Source: Bacteroides sp.
Lineage (GTDB): Bacteria; Bacteroidota; Bacteroidia; Bacteroidales; Bacteroidaceae
DNA: 64,000 bases
Assembly: GCA_019414665.1 (NCBI GenBank)
Contig: DXLO01000010.1
Location: 1-64,000, forward strand
Direction of reading: 5' to 3'
Made by a program: the position numbers and the translations under genes. The notes under the pieces were generated by a model that saw only the letters and a program-made list of their open reading frames with translations, searched no databases and was not told the DNA's origin. Below, piece by piece: positions 1 through 8,680 of this stretch (the first letter of the stretch is position 1; every line of letters starts with the position of its first letter).

Positions 1-116
1 CAAGAGCAATTAACCTACGCTCATTTCCAATAAATTACACTCTTTTCGTAACTTCTGTCCGCAAAGATACAATAAATGAATGAATAAAGTTCATTTAGAT
101 TTTGGGGGAGCGAATG

Positions 117-204
117 AAAAAACATCATGAAATGTTTGCGAAAACTTGCTGATGTTTTTTTTAAAATTGAGCAATTTTTAAGCTAAACTTGCTGATGTTT
201 TTTT
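117..204 (+). terminator. Terminator-like hairpin with a duplicated right arm
   Basis: AAAAAACATCA at 117-127 can pair with TGATGTTTTTT at 150-160, giving a weak stem followed by a T tract. The right arm, ACTTGCTGATGTTTTTTT, occurs a second time at about 187-204. It probably ends a gene lying left of the window. The rest of 1-239 shows no convincing gene. Confidence 0.45.
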
Positions 205-239
205 GAGGACTATTCTTCGGATACTAAAAGCTAATTTGT

Positions 240-247
240 TATCTTTG
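240..247 (+). promoter_or_regulatory. Promoter -7 element for the DUF2490 gene
   Basis: TATCTTTG matches the Bacteroidetes -7 consensus TAnnTTTG exactly. It lies 36 bases before the ATG at 284, so a start codon upstream of this motif is not possible on this transcript. Confidence 0.6.
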
Positions 248-283
248 TATTCCTTCTGGTTAACGCTGATAATTGTTTGTGGC

Positions 284-943
284 ATGAAAAACATAATAAA
301 GCTTCTTATCCGTTTAGTCTGTATGGTGTGTCTTGCTTTTATGGCCGTACATACAGCCTGTGCACAGTCGGATGAATTTGCCACATGGACAGGAGTCAAA
401 TTAAATTATAAAGTGACGAGCCGCTGGAATCTGTCGGGGGCGGCAGAGTTTCGTTCGAAAAACCATCTGAAGGAAGCCGATCGTGTAAGTCTGAATTTGG
501 GGACTGGTTACAATATATTGTCTTTCTTAAAATTGGAAGGACTGTATGAAGTACATTACCGGAATAGAGGTAGTGAAGGGTGGAAGTTCAGACATCGTTA
601 TCTTGCCGGAGCGCAGGGATATCTGAAATGTCATGATTTTAAATTGTCTTTACGGGAATTTTTTCAGCAGACCTTTTTCGAAGGAGATGTAGAAAGCAGG
701 CTCCGCTCGCGGATAAAGATCGATTACGCACCTGTATCCTGGAAAGTACAACCCTATTTTTCTGTAGAGCTTTACCAGCCGGTAGGAGAGGACGTATTTT
801 TCAGTATAGCGCGTATGCGTTATCGTCCAGGAGTAAATGTAAAACTGTCAAGTCAGTGCTCATGTAATGTTTTCTATTGCCGTCAGTATGAACCGAAACG
901 GTCTGCCAATATCGTAGGAATCGAATTTTCTGTCAGCATTTAG
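284..943 (+). CDS. DUF2490 family protein, probable outer-membrane beta-barrel
   Basis: About 219 residues. The first 28 residues form a signal peptide (two basic residues, a long hydrophobic run, then an ACAQ cleavage site), so the product is exported. The mature part is made of alternating strands with aromatic girdle residues and ends in SVSI, as expected of a small outer-membrane barrel of the DUF2490 family, whose function is unknown. The frame is open upstream to 203, but those 27 codons precede the promoter motif at 240-247, which is why the ATG at 284 was chosen. It appears to be a single-gene unit. Family assignment rests on overall resemblance (WTGVKLNYKV near the mature N terminus, repeated long strands). 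Confidence 0.7.
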   Translation: MKNIIKLLIRLVCMVCLAFMAVHTACAQSDEFATWTGVKLNYKVTSRWNLSGAAEFRSKNHLKEADRVSLNLGTGYNILSFLKLEGLYEVHYRNRGSEGWKFRHRYLAGAQGYLKCHDFKLSLREFFQQTFFEGDVESRLRSRIKIDYAPVSWKVQPYFSVELYQPVGEDVFFSIARMRYRPGVNVKLSSQCSCNVFYCRQYEPKRSANIVGIEFSVSI

Positions 944-1003
944 TATGCATTCGACTTTTCTGTGCGGATATGCCGAATATATAAAAATCCAGACGGATAC
1001 TTT

Positions 1004-1031
1004 TTTGTGGAAATAACTTTCGTTATTTTTG
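1004..1031 (+). promoter_or_regulatory. Promoter for the nitroreductase gene
   Basis: TTTG at 1004-1007 and TATTTTTG at 1024-1031 fit the Bacteroidetes -33/-7 arrangement, with a slightly short spacer of 16 bases. The start codon follows 30 bases later. Confidence 0.55.
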
Positions 1032-1060
1032 TGATATGAAATCTTTAACTGTTTGATAAA

Positions 1061-1564
1061 ATGAATTTTCTGGAACTTGTAAAAGCACGTTATTCAGTAA
1101 GGAATTATGAGGAACGTCCGATAGAACAAAACAAGCTGGACTATATAATGGAGTGTGTGCGTCTTGCACCGTCGGCTGTAAATTTCCAGCCTTGGAAATT
1201 TGCTGTGATAACCGAGAAAAAACTGCTGGAAGCCTTGAAATCTGCCTATCCCCGTGAATGGATAAAGACAGCTCCTTGTATCATTGTGGCCTGTGGCGAT
1301 CATAATGTAGCATGGCATCGTAAGTTGGACAACAAAGATCATACCGATGTGGATGTTTCTATTGCAGTAGAACATTTGTGTCTGGCTGCAGCCGAACAAG
1401 GATTGGGAACATGCTGGGTATGCAATTTTGATGTACCTCTCTGTAAGGAGATATTGGGATTGCCTGCAAACATAGAGCCGGTAGCCCTTGTTCCGGTAGG
1501 ATATCCTGCCTCGCAGGAGGTTCCGGAGAAGAACCGCAAGCCTTTACAGGATATTTTATTCTGA
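1061..1564 (+). CDS. Nitroreductase family protein
   Basis: 167 residues, a compact member of the flavin-dependent nitroreductase fold. The N terminus carries the FMN-phosphate signature RYSVRNYEERPI (about residues 10-21), followed by LAPSAVNFQPWKF, the usual second FMN-contact region, and GLGTCWVCNFD near residue 116. Such enzymes use FMN and NAD(P)H to reduce nitro groups, quinones or flavins; the physiological substrate cannot be read from the sequence. It is a single-gene unit with its own promoter upstream and a strong terminator downstream. The length is normal for the short subgroup, and nothing is missing. Confidence 0.9.
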   Translation: MNFLELVKARYSVRNYEERPIEQNKLDYIMECVRLAPSAVNFQPWKFAVITEKKLLEALKSAYPREWIKTAPCIIVACGDHNVAWHRKLDNKDHTDVDVSIAVEHLCLAAAEQGLGTCWVCNFDVPLCKEILGLPANIEPVALVPVGYPASQEVPEKNRKPLQDILF

Positions 1565-1625
1565 TAAATTTACATTATTTAATAGCGGATATTTACGAAA
1601 TGTAATCTGAATCCGTAATTTTGGG

Positions 1626-1664
1626 ACACTCTTTAGAAACTGGTTTTCTGGAGAGTGTTTTTTT
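1626..1664 (+). terminator. Rho-independent terminator after the nitroreductase gene
   Basis: ACACTCT (1626-1632) pairs perfectly with AGAGTGT (1652-1658), followed by a run of seven T. Confidence 0.85.
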
Positions 1665-1689
1665 GTACAATTAATAACTTATTTATATT

Positions 1690-1947
1690 ATGGAGAACAT
1701 CGGAGTCGGATTATTGTTAATGGTGGTCGGAATGTGCACCGTTTTCTTGATTCTTCTGATTGTTATCTGGATAAGTCAGTTCCTTATTTCTGTGGTGAAT
1801 AAGATAGCCCCTGAAGAAGAGCCGAAGAAGAAGCCTGTTACAAGTGGGCCTTCTACAGATGCCGGGGCAATGGATGCTATTAAGGCCGCTGTGGAAATTC
1901 TGACTGCCGGTAAGGGTCAGGTGATAAAGATTGAAAAATTGAAATGA
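1690..1947 (+). CDS. oadG: Sodium-pumping decarboxylase gamma subunit (OadG family)
   Basis: 85 residues: one membrane segment (about residues 5-35, starting MENIGVGLLLMVVGMCTVF), then a charged, proline-containing linker and a short soluble tail. This is the layout of the small gamma subunit that holds the soluble carboxyltransferase on the membrane beta subunit in the Na+-translocating oxaloacetate decarboxylase family. It is the first gene of a three-gene operon (gamma, alpha, beta): the alpha-like gene starts 31 bases downstream and the beta gene overlaps that. The tail lacks an obvious histidine-rich zinc site. The complex links decarboxylation to export of Na+. Confidence 0.85.
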   Translation: MENIGVGLLLMVVGMCTVFLILLIVIWISQFLISVVNKIAPEEEPKKKPVTSGPSTDAGAMDAIKAAVEILTAGKGQVIKIEKLK

Positions 1948-1978
1948 ATCTGTTAAAGAAAAACACATTACTTTTACA

Positions 1979-3838
1979 ATGGAAAAAGAAGTAAAATTTA
2001 GTCTGGTCTTTCGTGATATGTGGCAGAGCGCAGGAAAATATGTGCCTCGCGTAGACCAGTTGGTTAAGGTGGCCCCAGCCATTATCGAAATGGGGTGTTT
2101 TGCTCGTGTTGAAACAAATGGGGGAGGTTTTGAACAAGTTAATTTGCTTTTTGGAGAAAACCCGAATAAAGCTGTACGTGAATGGACAAAACCGTTTCAC
2201 GAAGCAGGTATTCAGACACATATGTTAGACCGTGCCTTGAATGGCTTGCGCATGAGTCCGGTTCCTGCCGACGTACGCAAATTGTTTTATAAGGTAAAAA
2301 AAGCTCAGGGAACAGATATTACACGTACCTTCTGCGGACTGAATGATGTTCGCAATATTATCCCTTCAATCGGTTATGCTCACGATGCTGGAATGATTTC
2401 TCAGTGCTGTCTGTGTATCACATATTCACCGGTGCATACCGTAGAATATTATCTGGATATGGCAAAGAAACTGATTGAAGCCGGATGTGATGAAATCTGT
2501 ATCAAGGATATGGCAGGTATCGGACGTCCGGTTTTCTTAGGTAAGATCGTTGCTGGCATCAAGCAGATAAAGAAAGATATTACTATCCAGTATCACTCTC
2601 ATGCCGGACCTGGTTTTAACATGGCTTCTATTCTCGAGGTATGTAAGGCCGGATGTGACTATGTAGATGTTGGTATGGAACCTCTTTCATGGGGTACAGG
2701 ACATGCCGATGTAATCAGTGTGCAGGCAATGTTGAAAGATGCCGGCTTTAAGGTTCCTGAAATCAATATGCAGGCCTACATGAAAGTACGTTCGCTGATT
2801 CAGGAATTTATGGATGATTTCCTGGGCTTGTATATCAGTCCGCGTAACCGTCTGATGAACTCATTACTGATCGGTCCGGGACTTCCGGGTGGTATGATGG
2901 GTAGCTTGATGGCCGATTTGGAAACCAATCTGGAGTCTATCAATAAATATAAGGCAAAACGTAATTTGCCGTTTATGACTCAGGATGAACTGCTTATTAA
3001 GCTGTTTGATGAAGTGGCATATGTATGGCCACGTGTAGGTTATCCTTGTCTGGTTACTCCGTTTAGCCAATATGTAAAGAATCTGGCTATGATGAACGTT
3101 ATCCAGATGGAAAAAGGTAAGGAACGCTGGGGTATGATTGCCGATGATATCTGGGATATGATTTTGGGTAAGGCAGGACAATTGCCCGGCAAACTGGCTC
3201 CGGAAATTGTGGAAAAGGCTGAACGTGAAGGACGTAAATTCTTTACAGGTAATCCTCAGGATAATTATCCAGACCAGCTGGATAAATATCGTCAGATGAT
3301 GTGGGAAAAGAAATGGGAAACTGGTCAGGACGATGAAGAACTCTTCGAATACGCTATGCATCCGGCTCAGTATGAGGCTTACAAGAGTGGAAAAGCTAAA
3401 GCTGATTTCCTGGAAGACGTGAAGAAACGCCGTGAAGCGAAGGAAGAGGTACATATGGCAAACGATCAGACTAAGATATTGACTGTTGATGTCAACGGCC
3501 AGGCATATCGTGTGACAGTAGCTTTTGGTGATGTTAATCCTGCAACTTTGCACGGTGCTCAAGCAGCTGCTCCTGCAGAACAGTCTGCGGCAGTTCCTGC
3601 CGGCGAAGGCAAGGAAGTGCTTTCACCACTTGAAGGTAAGTTCTTCCTGACCAAGAATGCTCAGGAAACTCCGCTGAAGGTAGGAGATAAGGTGAACCAG
3701 GGTGACGTAATATGCTACGTGGAAGCTATGAAGACTTACAATGCGATACGTGCCGAGTTTAGCGGAACCGTAACTGCCATTTGTGCTAATTCGGGTGATT
3801 CCGTATCAGAAGATGATGTATTAATGAAGATATTATAA
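1979..3838 (+). CDS. oadA: Biotin-dependent carboxyltransferase/decarboxylase alpha subunit (oxaloacetate decarboxylase type)
   Basis: 619 residues. The N-terminal two thirds is the TIM-barrel carboxyltransferase domain: FRDMWQS near residue 11, the carboxylated-lysine motif CIKDMAG (Lys176), and the metal site YHSHAG (His206 and His208). After a PASS/conserved linker region, the last ~80 residues form a biotinyl domain with the attachment site EAMKT (Lys585); the usual motif is AMKM, so the residue after the lysine is atypical but common in related proteins. It moves CO2 from oxaloacetate to biotin. Neighbouring gamma and beta subunits identify it as the soluble part of a Na+-pumping decarboxylase; pyruvate carboxylase subunit B is the closest alternative by sequence. 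Confidence 0.9.
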   Translation: MEKEVKFSLVFRDMWQSAGKYVPRVDQLVKVAPAIIEMGCFARVETNGGGFEQVNLLFGENPNKAVREWTKPFHEAGIQTHMLDRALNGLRMSPVPADVRKLFYKVKKAQGTDITRTFCGLNDVRNIIPSIGYAHDAGMISQCCLCITYSPVHTVEYYLDMAKKLIEAGCDEICIKDMAGIGRPVFLGKIVAGIKQIKKDITIQYHSHAGPGFNMASILEVCKAGCDYVDVGMEPLSWGTGHADVISVQAMLKDAGFKVPEINMQAYMKVRSLIQEFMDDFLGLYISPRNRLMNSLLIGPGLPGGMMGSLMADLETNLESINKYKAKRNLPFMTQDELLIKLFDEVAYVWPRVGYPCLVTPFSQYVKNLAMMNVIQMEKGKERWGMIADDIWDMILGKAGQLPGKLAPEIVEKAEREGRKFFTGNPQDNYPDQLDKYRQMMWEKKWETGQDDEELFEYAMHPAQYEAYKSGKAKADFLEDVKKRREAKEEVHMANDQTKILTVDVNGQAYRVTVAFGDVNPATLHGAQAAAPAEQSAAVPAGEGKEVLSPLEGKFFLTKNAQETPLKVGDKVNQGDVICYVEAMKTYNAIRAEFSGTVTAICANSGDSVSEDDVLMKIL

Positions 3839-5073
3839 TGGAAGATATATTTGCAAGATTATATGATATGACTGCGTTCAGCAATATTGTTGCTGATCCG
3901 CGGTTTCTCATCATGTATGCCATTGCTTTTATTCTCCTTTATCTGGGTATCAAAAAGCAGTATGAACCTTTGCTGCTTGTGCCGATAGCTTTCGGGGTAT
4001 TGCTAGCCAATTTCCCGGGTGGCGATATGGGAGTTATACAGGCTGATGAGAATGGCATGGTGATGGTGAATGGTGTGATGAAGAACGTCTGGGAAATGCC
4101 TCTGCATGAAATTGCTCATGAGCTGGGCTTGATGAACTTCATTTATTATATGTTGATCAAGACAGGATTCCTTCCTCCTATCATCTTTATGGGAGTAGGT
4201 GCATTGACCGATTTTGGACCAATGCTTCGTAATCTTCGTCTTTCTATTTTTGGAGCGGCTGCTCAGTTGGGTATTTTTGCTGTACTGCTGGTTGCTATCC
4301 TAATGGGATTTACTCCTAAGGAAGCTGCTTCACTGGGTATTATTGGTGGTGCAGATGGTCCGACAGCTATCTTTACAACAATCAAGCTGGCTCCTCATTT
4401 GTTAGGTCCTATTGCTATTGCGGCTTATTCGTACATGGCTTTGGTTCCGGTTATTATTCCGCTGGTTGTTCGTATCTGGTGTACTAAGAAGGAACTTTCT
4501 ATCAATATGAAAGAACAGGAGAAGAAATATCCTTCGAAGACAGAAATCAAGAACCTGCGTGTGCTGAAGATATTGTTCCCTATCGTAGTTACAACCATTG
4601 TAGCTTTGTTTGTTCCGAGTGCAGTACCTTTGATCGGTATGTTGATGTTCGGTAACCTGGTAAAGGAAATCGGTAGCAATACTTCACGCTTGTTTGATGC
4701 AGCTTCCAATAGTATTATGAATGCAGCAACTATCTTCCTGGGTATTTCAGTAGGAGCAACTATGACAACAGATGCTTTCCTGAATTGGACTACTATCGGT
4801 ATTGTAATTGGTGGTTTCCTTGCCTTTGCATTGTCTATTTCAGGTGGTATTTTGTTTGTGAAGGTTTTCAATCTCTTCACTAAGAAGAAGATTAATCCGC
4901 TGATTGGAGCTACTGGACTGAGTGCTGTGCCTATGGCAAGCCGTGTAGCCAATGAAATTGCTTTGAAATACGACCCGAAGAATCATGTGCTTCAGTATTG
5001 TATGGCAAGTAATATTTCAGGTGTTATCGGTTCGGCTGTTGCTGCCGGTGTGCTGATTTCTTTCTTGGGATAA
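3838..5073 (+). CDS. oadB: Sodium ion-translocating decarboxylase beta subunit
   Basis: 411 residues with about ten hydrophobic membrane spans. The diagnostic GIIGGADGPTAIFTT stretch is present (Asp173 matches the essential Na+-site aspartate of the family). This subunit decarboxylates carboxybiotin in the membrane and exports Na+. Its ATG shares one base with the stop codon of the alpha-subunit gene (TAATG), which points to translational coupling. A strong terminator follows at 5091, closing the operon. Length matches the family. Confidence 0.95.
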   Translation: MEDIFARLYDMTAFSNIVADPRFLIMYAIAFILLYLGIKKQYEPLLLVPIAFGVLLANFPGGDMGVIQADENGMVMVNGVMKNVWEMPLHEIAHELGLMNFIYYMLIKTGFLPPIIFMGVGALTDFGPMLRNLRLSIFGAAAQLGIFAVLLVAILMGFTPKEAASLGIIGGADGPTAIFTTIKLAPHLLGPIAIAAYSYMALVPVIIPLVVRIWCTKKELSINMKEQEKKYPSKTEIKNLRVLKILFPIVVTTIVALFVPSAVPLIGMLMFGNLVKEIGSNTSRLFDAASNSIMNAATIFLGISVGATMTTDAFLNWTTIGIVIGGFLAFALSISGGILFVKVFNLFTKKKINPLIGATGLSAVPMASRVANEIALKYDPKNHVLQYCMASNISGVIGSAVAAGVLISFLG

Positions 5074-5090
5074 GACTCTTGTATTCTAAT

Positions 5091-5141
5091 AAAAAACTCC
5101 TTTTATACACTGCTCTGGGCGGGTGTAAAAGGAGTTTTTTT
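5091..5141 (+). terminator. Strong terminator closing the decarboxylase operon
   Basis: An 18-20 base stem: AAAAAACTCCTTTTATACAC at 5091-5110 pairs with the arm at 5123-5140, which ends in T6. The A-rich left side could also let it act on the opposite strand. Confidence 0.9.
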
Positions 5142-5447
5142 ATTAGGGGTATATCTTTTATTTTATTTTGTTCTATTGCTGTCCGGTAGAACTTTTACGA
5201 TTGTTGGCATTTGCTTGAATATAGTCGTTTGAACATTGTTTTAATAAAACGGGAACTGCCAGTGTAAATATATCTTGGTCTGATACATAATAATTTATAG
5301 AGTGATGTTTATACAGAAAAACAGCTCTTTCAAAGTAGTATGATGACCAGCTCTTTTTCAAACGACCTATGAAGGCTCATGAAGATTTCTTATCGGGCAG
5401 CAATAATAACTGTAATGTCAAAATGAAAAACGTGTTGCTCGATGTAT
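5142..5447. other. Intergenic stretch with a possible decayed coding fragment
   Basis: About 300 bases without a convincing gene. On the minus strand a 62-codon frame at 5173-5361 begins only with TTG, has no ribosome-binding site or promoter and ends NNRKSSTGQQ. A neighbouring frame (ATG near 5380, MSLHRSFEKELVI) would join it if there were a one-base shift at about 5343, so a degraded gene remnant is possible. No family was recognised. Confidence 0.25.
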
Positions 5448-5488
5448 GAAAAAAGAAAGAGGACAATCCTCGGAAGAGAATTGTCCTC
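5448..5488 (-). terminator. Terminator after pgk
   Basis: GAGGACAAT (5459-5467) pairs with ATTGTCCTC (5480-5488). On the minus-strand transcript the stem is followed by a T-rich tract (the A-rich run 5448-5458 on the plus strand). Confidence 0.85.
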
Positions 5489-5523
5489 TCATATAACTCT
5501 TAGGTATAGAGTGTTAGTCTAAA

Positions 5524-6780
5524 TTATTTGTCGCCACGGATAGCTGCGATACCCGGAAGGATTTTACCTTCGATAGCTTCCAACAAAGCACCACCACCAG
5601 TAGAGATGTAAGAAACCTGATCAGCCATACCAAACTTGTTGATACAAGCTACAGAGTCACCACCACCGATCAATGAGAATGCACCTTCTTTTGTAGCTTC
5701 AGCAATAGCTTCTGCAATTACTTTAGAACCACCTGCGAAGTTGTCCATTTCGAATACACCGGCAGGACCATTCCACAAAATAGTCTTTGCACCCTTGATA
5801 GCTGCTTTGAATTCTTCACGAGTCTTAGGACCTGCATCCAATCCCATCCATCCGTCAGGAATGTTCTTGTCGTCGCAAACCTGAGTGTGTGCGTCGTTTG
5901 CAAATGCATCAGCAGCTACACAGTCGCAACCCAAAACCAAGTTAACACCTTTAGCTTTAGCTTTAGCCATGATGTCAAGAGCTAAGTCAAGTTTGTCATC
6001 TTCAACCAAAGAGTTACCGATCTTACCACCTTGAGCTTTTGCAAAAGTAAATGCCATACCACCGCAAAGGATCAAGTTATCTACTTTGTCCATCAAGTTT
6101 TCGATGATACCGATCTTAGTAGAAACTTTAGAACCACCCATGATAGCAGTAAACGGACGTTTGATATCTTTCAAAACGTTGTCTACAGCCTGAACTTCTT
6201 TTTCCATCAGGTAACCCAACATCTTGTGATCAGCATCGAAGTAGTCAGCGATAACTGCAGTAGAAGCGTGTTTACGGTGAGCTGTACCGAATGCATCCAT
6301 TACATAGCAGTCTGCGTAAGAAGCCAAAGTTTTAGCAAATTCTTTCTGAGAAGCTTTCATAGCTTTCTTTGCATCTTCGTAAGCAGGATCTTCTTTTTCG
6401 ATACCTACAGGTTTTCCTTCTTCTTCAGGATAGAAACGCAAGTTTTCGAGCAACAGAACTTCACCTGGTTTCAAAGCAGCAGCAGCTTCCTGAGCTTTAG
6501 CGCAATCTGGAGCAAACTGAACTGGAGTACCCAAAGCAGCAGCAACAGCGTCTACAATCTGGCTCAGAGAATATTTAGCGTTTACTTTGCCTTTTGGTTT
6601 ACCCATGTGTGACATGATAATGAGAGCACCACCATCAGCCAATACTTTTTTCAAAGTAGGCAGAGCACCACGGATACGAGTATCGTCAGTAATTTTACCT
6701 TCTTCGTTCAAAGGTACGTTGAAGTCAACGCGAACGATTGCCTTTTTTCCGGCAAAGTTGAATTTGTCAATAGTCATCAT
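5524..6780 (-). CDS. pgk: Phosphoglycerate kinase
   Basis: 418 residues, normal for Bacteroidetes. It transfers the acyl phosphate of 1,3-bisphosphoglycerate to ADP in glycolysis. Seen in order: the substrate-binding VDFNVP near residue 20, MSHMGKPKG, ENLRFYPEEEG, MDAFGTAHRKHAS, the hinge region GGSKVSTK, and the nucleotide-binding GGGDS near the C terminus. The start reads MMTIDKFNF; the first Met was kept because homologues usually have one residue between Met and TIDKF. It is a single-gene unit with a perfect promoter motif upstream and a terminator downstream. Very high use of a narrow codon set suggests strong expression. Confidence 0.98.
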   Translation of the reverse strand: MMTIDKFNFAGKKAIVRVDFNVPLNEEGKITDDTRIRGALPTLKKVLADGGALIIMSHMGKPKGKVNAKYSLSQIVDAVAAALGTPVQFAPDCAKAQEAAAALKPGEVLLLENLRFYPEEEGKPVGIEKEDPAYEDAKKAMKASQKEFAKTLASYADCYVMDAFGTAHRKHASTAVIADYFDADHKMLGYLMEKEVQAVDNVLKDIKRPFTAIMGGSKVSTKIGIIENLMDKVDNLILCGGMAFTFAKAQGGKIGNSLVEDDKLDLALDIMAKAKAKGVNLVLGCDCVAADAFANDAHTQVCDDKNIPDGWMGLDAGPKTREEFKAAIKGAKTILWNGPAGVFEMDNFAGGSKVIAEAIAEATKEGAFSLIGGGDSVACINKFGMADQVSYISTGGGALLEAIEGKILPGIAAIRGDK

Positions 6781-6832
6781 AATCTCAATATTTTTTGTTT
6801 AAAGTTGTTTGTAATCTCTTTAAGATGCAGCG

Positions 6833-6840
6833 CAAAGTTA
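6833..6840 (-). promoter_or_regulatory. Promoter -7 element for pgk
   Basis: CAAAGTTA on the plus strand is TAACTTTG on the minus strand, an exact TAnnTTTG, 52 bases before the start codon. Confidence 0.65.
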
Positions 6841-6976
6841 AGAAAAAAAAATTACGAAGTTCAATCTCTTTCAGCTAAATTCATTGGGGGGGTGTTATTT
6901 TCTATTAAAAAAATGAACTGCACCTTCAAAGTTATATGTAAAACTTTTAGGGAGCAGTATTCGTTTTCTTTATGGT

Positions 6977-7037
6977 AAAAAACAAAAAGCCTGTCATTAA
7001 TTTTATCGACAAACAGATGATAAAATCAATGACAGGC
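6977..7037 (-). terminator. Terminator after the FadL-like gene
   Basis: GCCTGTCATT (6989-6998) pairs with AATGACAGGC (7028-7037), and the inner bases extend the stem. An A-rich run at 6977-6988 gives the U tract of the minus-strand transcript. Confidence 0.85.
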
Positions 7038-7082
7038 GAAGAGGAGAGAATATTTAGTTTCCCCGAAAATATATCTTACTTT

Positions 7083-8423
7083 TTAGAAATGATAATTCAG
7101 ACTCAGACCGAATATTTTATTCGTACGGCTATATACATCTGTACCTTTTACTCCGGTATTATTATAACTTTCTGTAGTCTTTGTATAATTATCATAGTTA
7201 GTCCAGAAATATGCAACATCAATACTCCATGATTCATTGAAGTTGACTCTTGCTCCGAATCCTAGTGAGTATGAACTACAGTAGAAACTTGTATCTGTTT
7301 GGAAATCATTGCTTAATCCATAGTTCGTTTTCTGGAAACCTCCACTGATAGTTAATTTTTTGATGATATCCCATTCTATTCCGGCAAGGTATTCGTGTGT
7401 TCCGTGCTTCAACGTCTTCTGACGGTCATTCAACATACCGGCATGTTTGTCATCAAAGAAGTGGTATTCTACTGAAGCACGCAGGTTGTGCAAAATTTCG
7501 TATCCGGCAGCTACACTCAGAAATGCAGGAATATCGCTGGGAGTCTGTTCTCCATCAGCATAAGGTTTAAGAACTTCTTCCGGTACCCCTGGAGCATCTA
7601 AAGTATTAGTCTTGTTTTCGATATTTAAGTTTGTTTTGATTTCATATTTGGCAGCCAAGTTCCATTTTCCAAGTTTTACGTCGGCACCGATTATCGGAGT
7701 AACTCCCCAACCTGTCTGCTCGCAGTCGAGTGCCAGATTCATTAATTGCGTTCCTCCGAAATCTTGTTTTAACTGTGCTTTCAGATATCCTTCATAGCCG
7801 CTTTTTACATAGTTCATACGTCCTCCGGCGTATACACTCAGCCAGTCGTTGATTCTATAGCTTAATCCTAGCTGTACACCATAAATATATTGTTTACCAT
7901 CCATTGCGGTATTGATATCATACATATTAGGAGTAACAGGTTTTCCTATTAAACCAGCCAGTTGTTCGTTTTTATAAATTCCCCCAATTGCCAGAGAGTT
8001 AAACATTGGCAGACCGTTGTCGAAGGAAGCTTTTCCTCCTCCTCCTGTTATAGCAAAACTTGCAGAAACAGCCCAGTTCCCATCTTTATATACACCATGG
8101 AAAGAAGGGATGAACGGTGCTGATGCTGTACCTTTATAATTTTGTGTTGTTTCTTTGCCATCTAATGTCCATAATCCTGTAGTGGCAGCAATTTCACGAG
8201 TTTGATATGCACTTTGTCCGGTTAGTGAGAGGTGAAAACCATCTTTTTGTAAAAAGGCTAGTCCGGCTGGGTTGCTATATACACCGTCTACATCAATAGA
8301 GGCACCACGCGCTGCCATACGTAAAAAGGCGGCATGTTGATTTGTATTAGTTAAATAATCTCCTGCGAAAGTTGAGTTTGAAACAATTAGTGTCGCTGCG
8401 CCGATAAGTAAAAATTTCTTCAT
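7083..8423 (-). CDS. OmpP1/FadL-family outer membrane transport protein
   Basis: 446 residues. A signal peptide (MKKFLLIGAATLIVSNSTFAG) is followed by the N-terminal hatch signature of the FadL family, including GVYSNPAGLAFLQ near residue 48, then a long series of amphipathic strands ending in LSLNYHF, an aromatic terminus typical of outer-membrane barrels. FadL-type channels let hydrophobic compounds such as fatty acids cross the outer membrane; the ligand here is unknown. It is a single-gene unit with a full -33/-7 promoter and a terminator. The Asn-Pro-Ala-Gly motif and length support the call. Confidence 0.9.
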   Translation of the reverse strand: MKKFLLIGAATLIVSNSTFAGDYLTNTNQHAAFLRMAARGASIDVDGVYSNPAGLAFLQKDGFHLSLTGQSAYQTREIAATTGLWTLDGKETTQNYKGTASAPFIPSFHGVYKDGNWAVSASFAITGGGGKASFDNGLPMFNSLAIGGIYKNEQLAGLIGKPVTPNMYDINTAMDGKQYIYGVQLGLSYRINDWLSVYAGGRMNYVKSGYEGYLKAQLKQDFGGTQLMNLALDCEQTGWGVTPIIGADVKLGKWNLAAKYEIKTNLNIENKTNTLDAPGVPEEVLKPYADGEQTPSDIPAFLSVAAGYEILHNLRASVEYHFFDDKHAGMLNDRQKTLKHGTHEYLAGIEWDIIKKLTISGGFQKTNYGLSNDFQTDTSFYCSSYSLGFGARVNFNESWSIDVAYFWTNYDNYTKTTESYNNTGVKGTDVYSRTNKIFGLSLNYHF

Positions 8424-8452
8424 TAAAATATATTTTTGATAAATTAAAGCCG

Positions 8453-8484
8453 CAAAGGTAGCTTTATTTTATCTGCTTCACAAA
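8453..8484 (-). promoter_or_regulatory. Full Bacteroidetes-type promoter for the FadL-like gene
   Basis: Read on the minus strand: TTTG (complement of 8481-8484), 20 bases, then TACCTTTG (complement of 8453-8460). Both elements and spacing match the consensus. Confidence 0.75.
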
Positions 8485-8588
8485 CTTTTGGTGATTTTTA
8501 TTTGTAAAAGAAATAGTTTTAAAAGAAACTAATATGTGTGGTGCGTTGAGAAGTAATGAAAGAAAAGCACATCGATTCTATAAAAATA

Positions 8589-8642
8589 ATCCTTCACTAC
8601 CTTTTATTACTGACAGTAAAGAAAATAAAGATAGTGAAGGAT
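8589..8642 (-). terminator. Probable terminator after hppA
   Basis: ATCCTTCACTA (8589-8599) pairs perfectly with TAGTGAAGGAT (8632-8642) around a long A/T-rich loop. The T tract on the minus strand is short and mixed (complement of 8578-8588). Confidence 0.65.
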
Positions 8643-8680
8643 ATTGGGGATAAAAATTATCAATGTGAGTATTATTCTTT

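Noticed and set aside
5173..5361. 62-codon minus-strand frame as a gene
   Set aside because: Only a TTG start, no promoter or ribosome site, and no recognisable product; kept only as a possible remnant.
6031..6612. 193-codon plus-strand frame opposite pgk
   Set aside because: Fully inside the highly conserved pgk gene on the other strand; composition is that of an antisense shadow.
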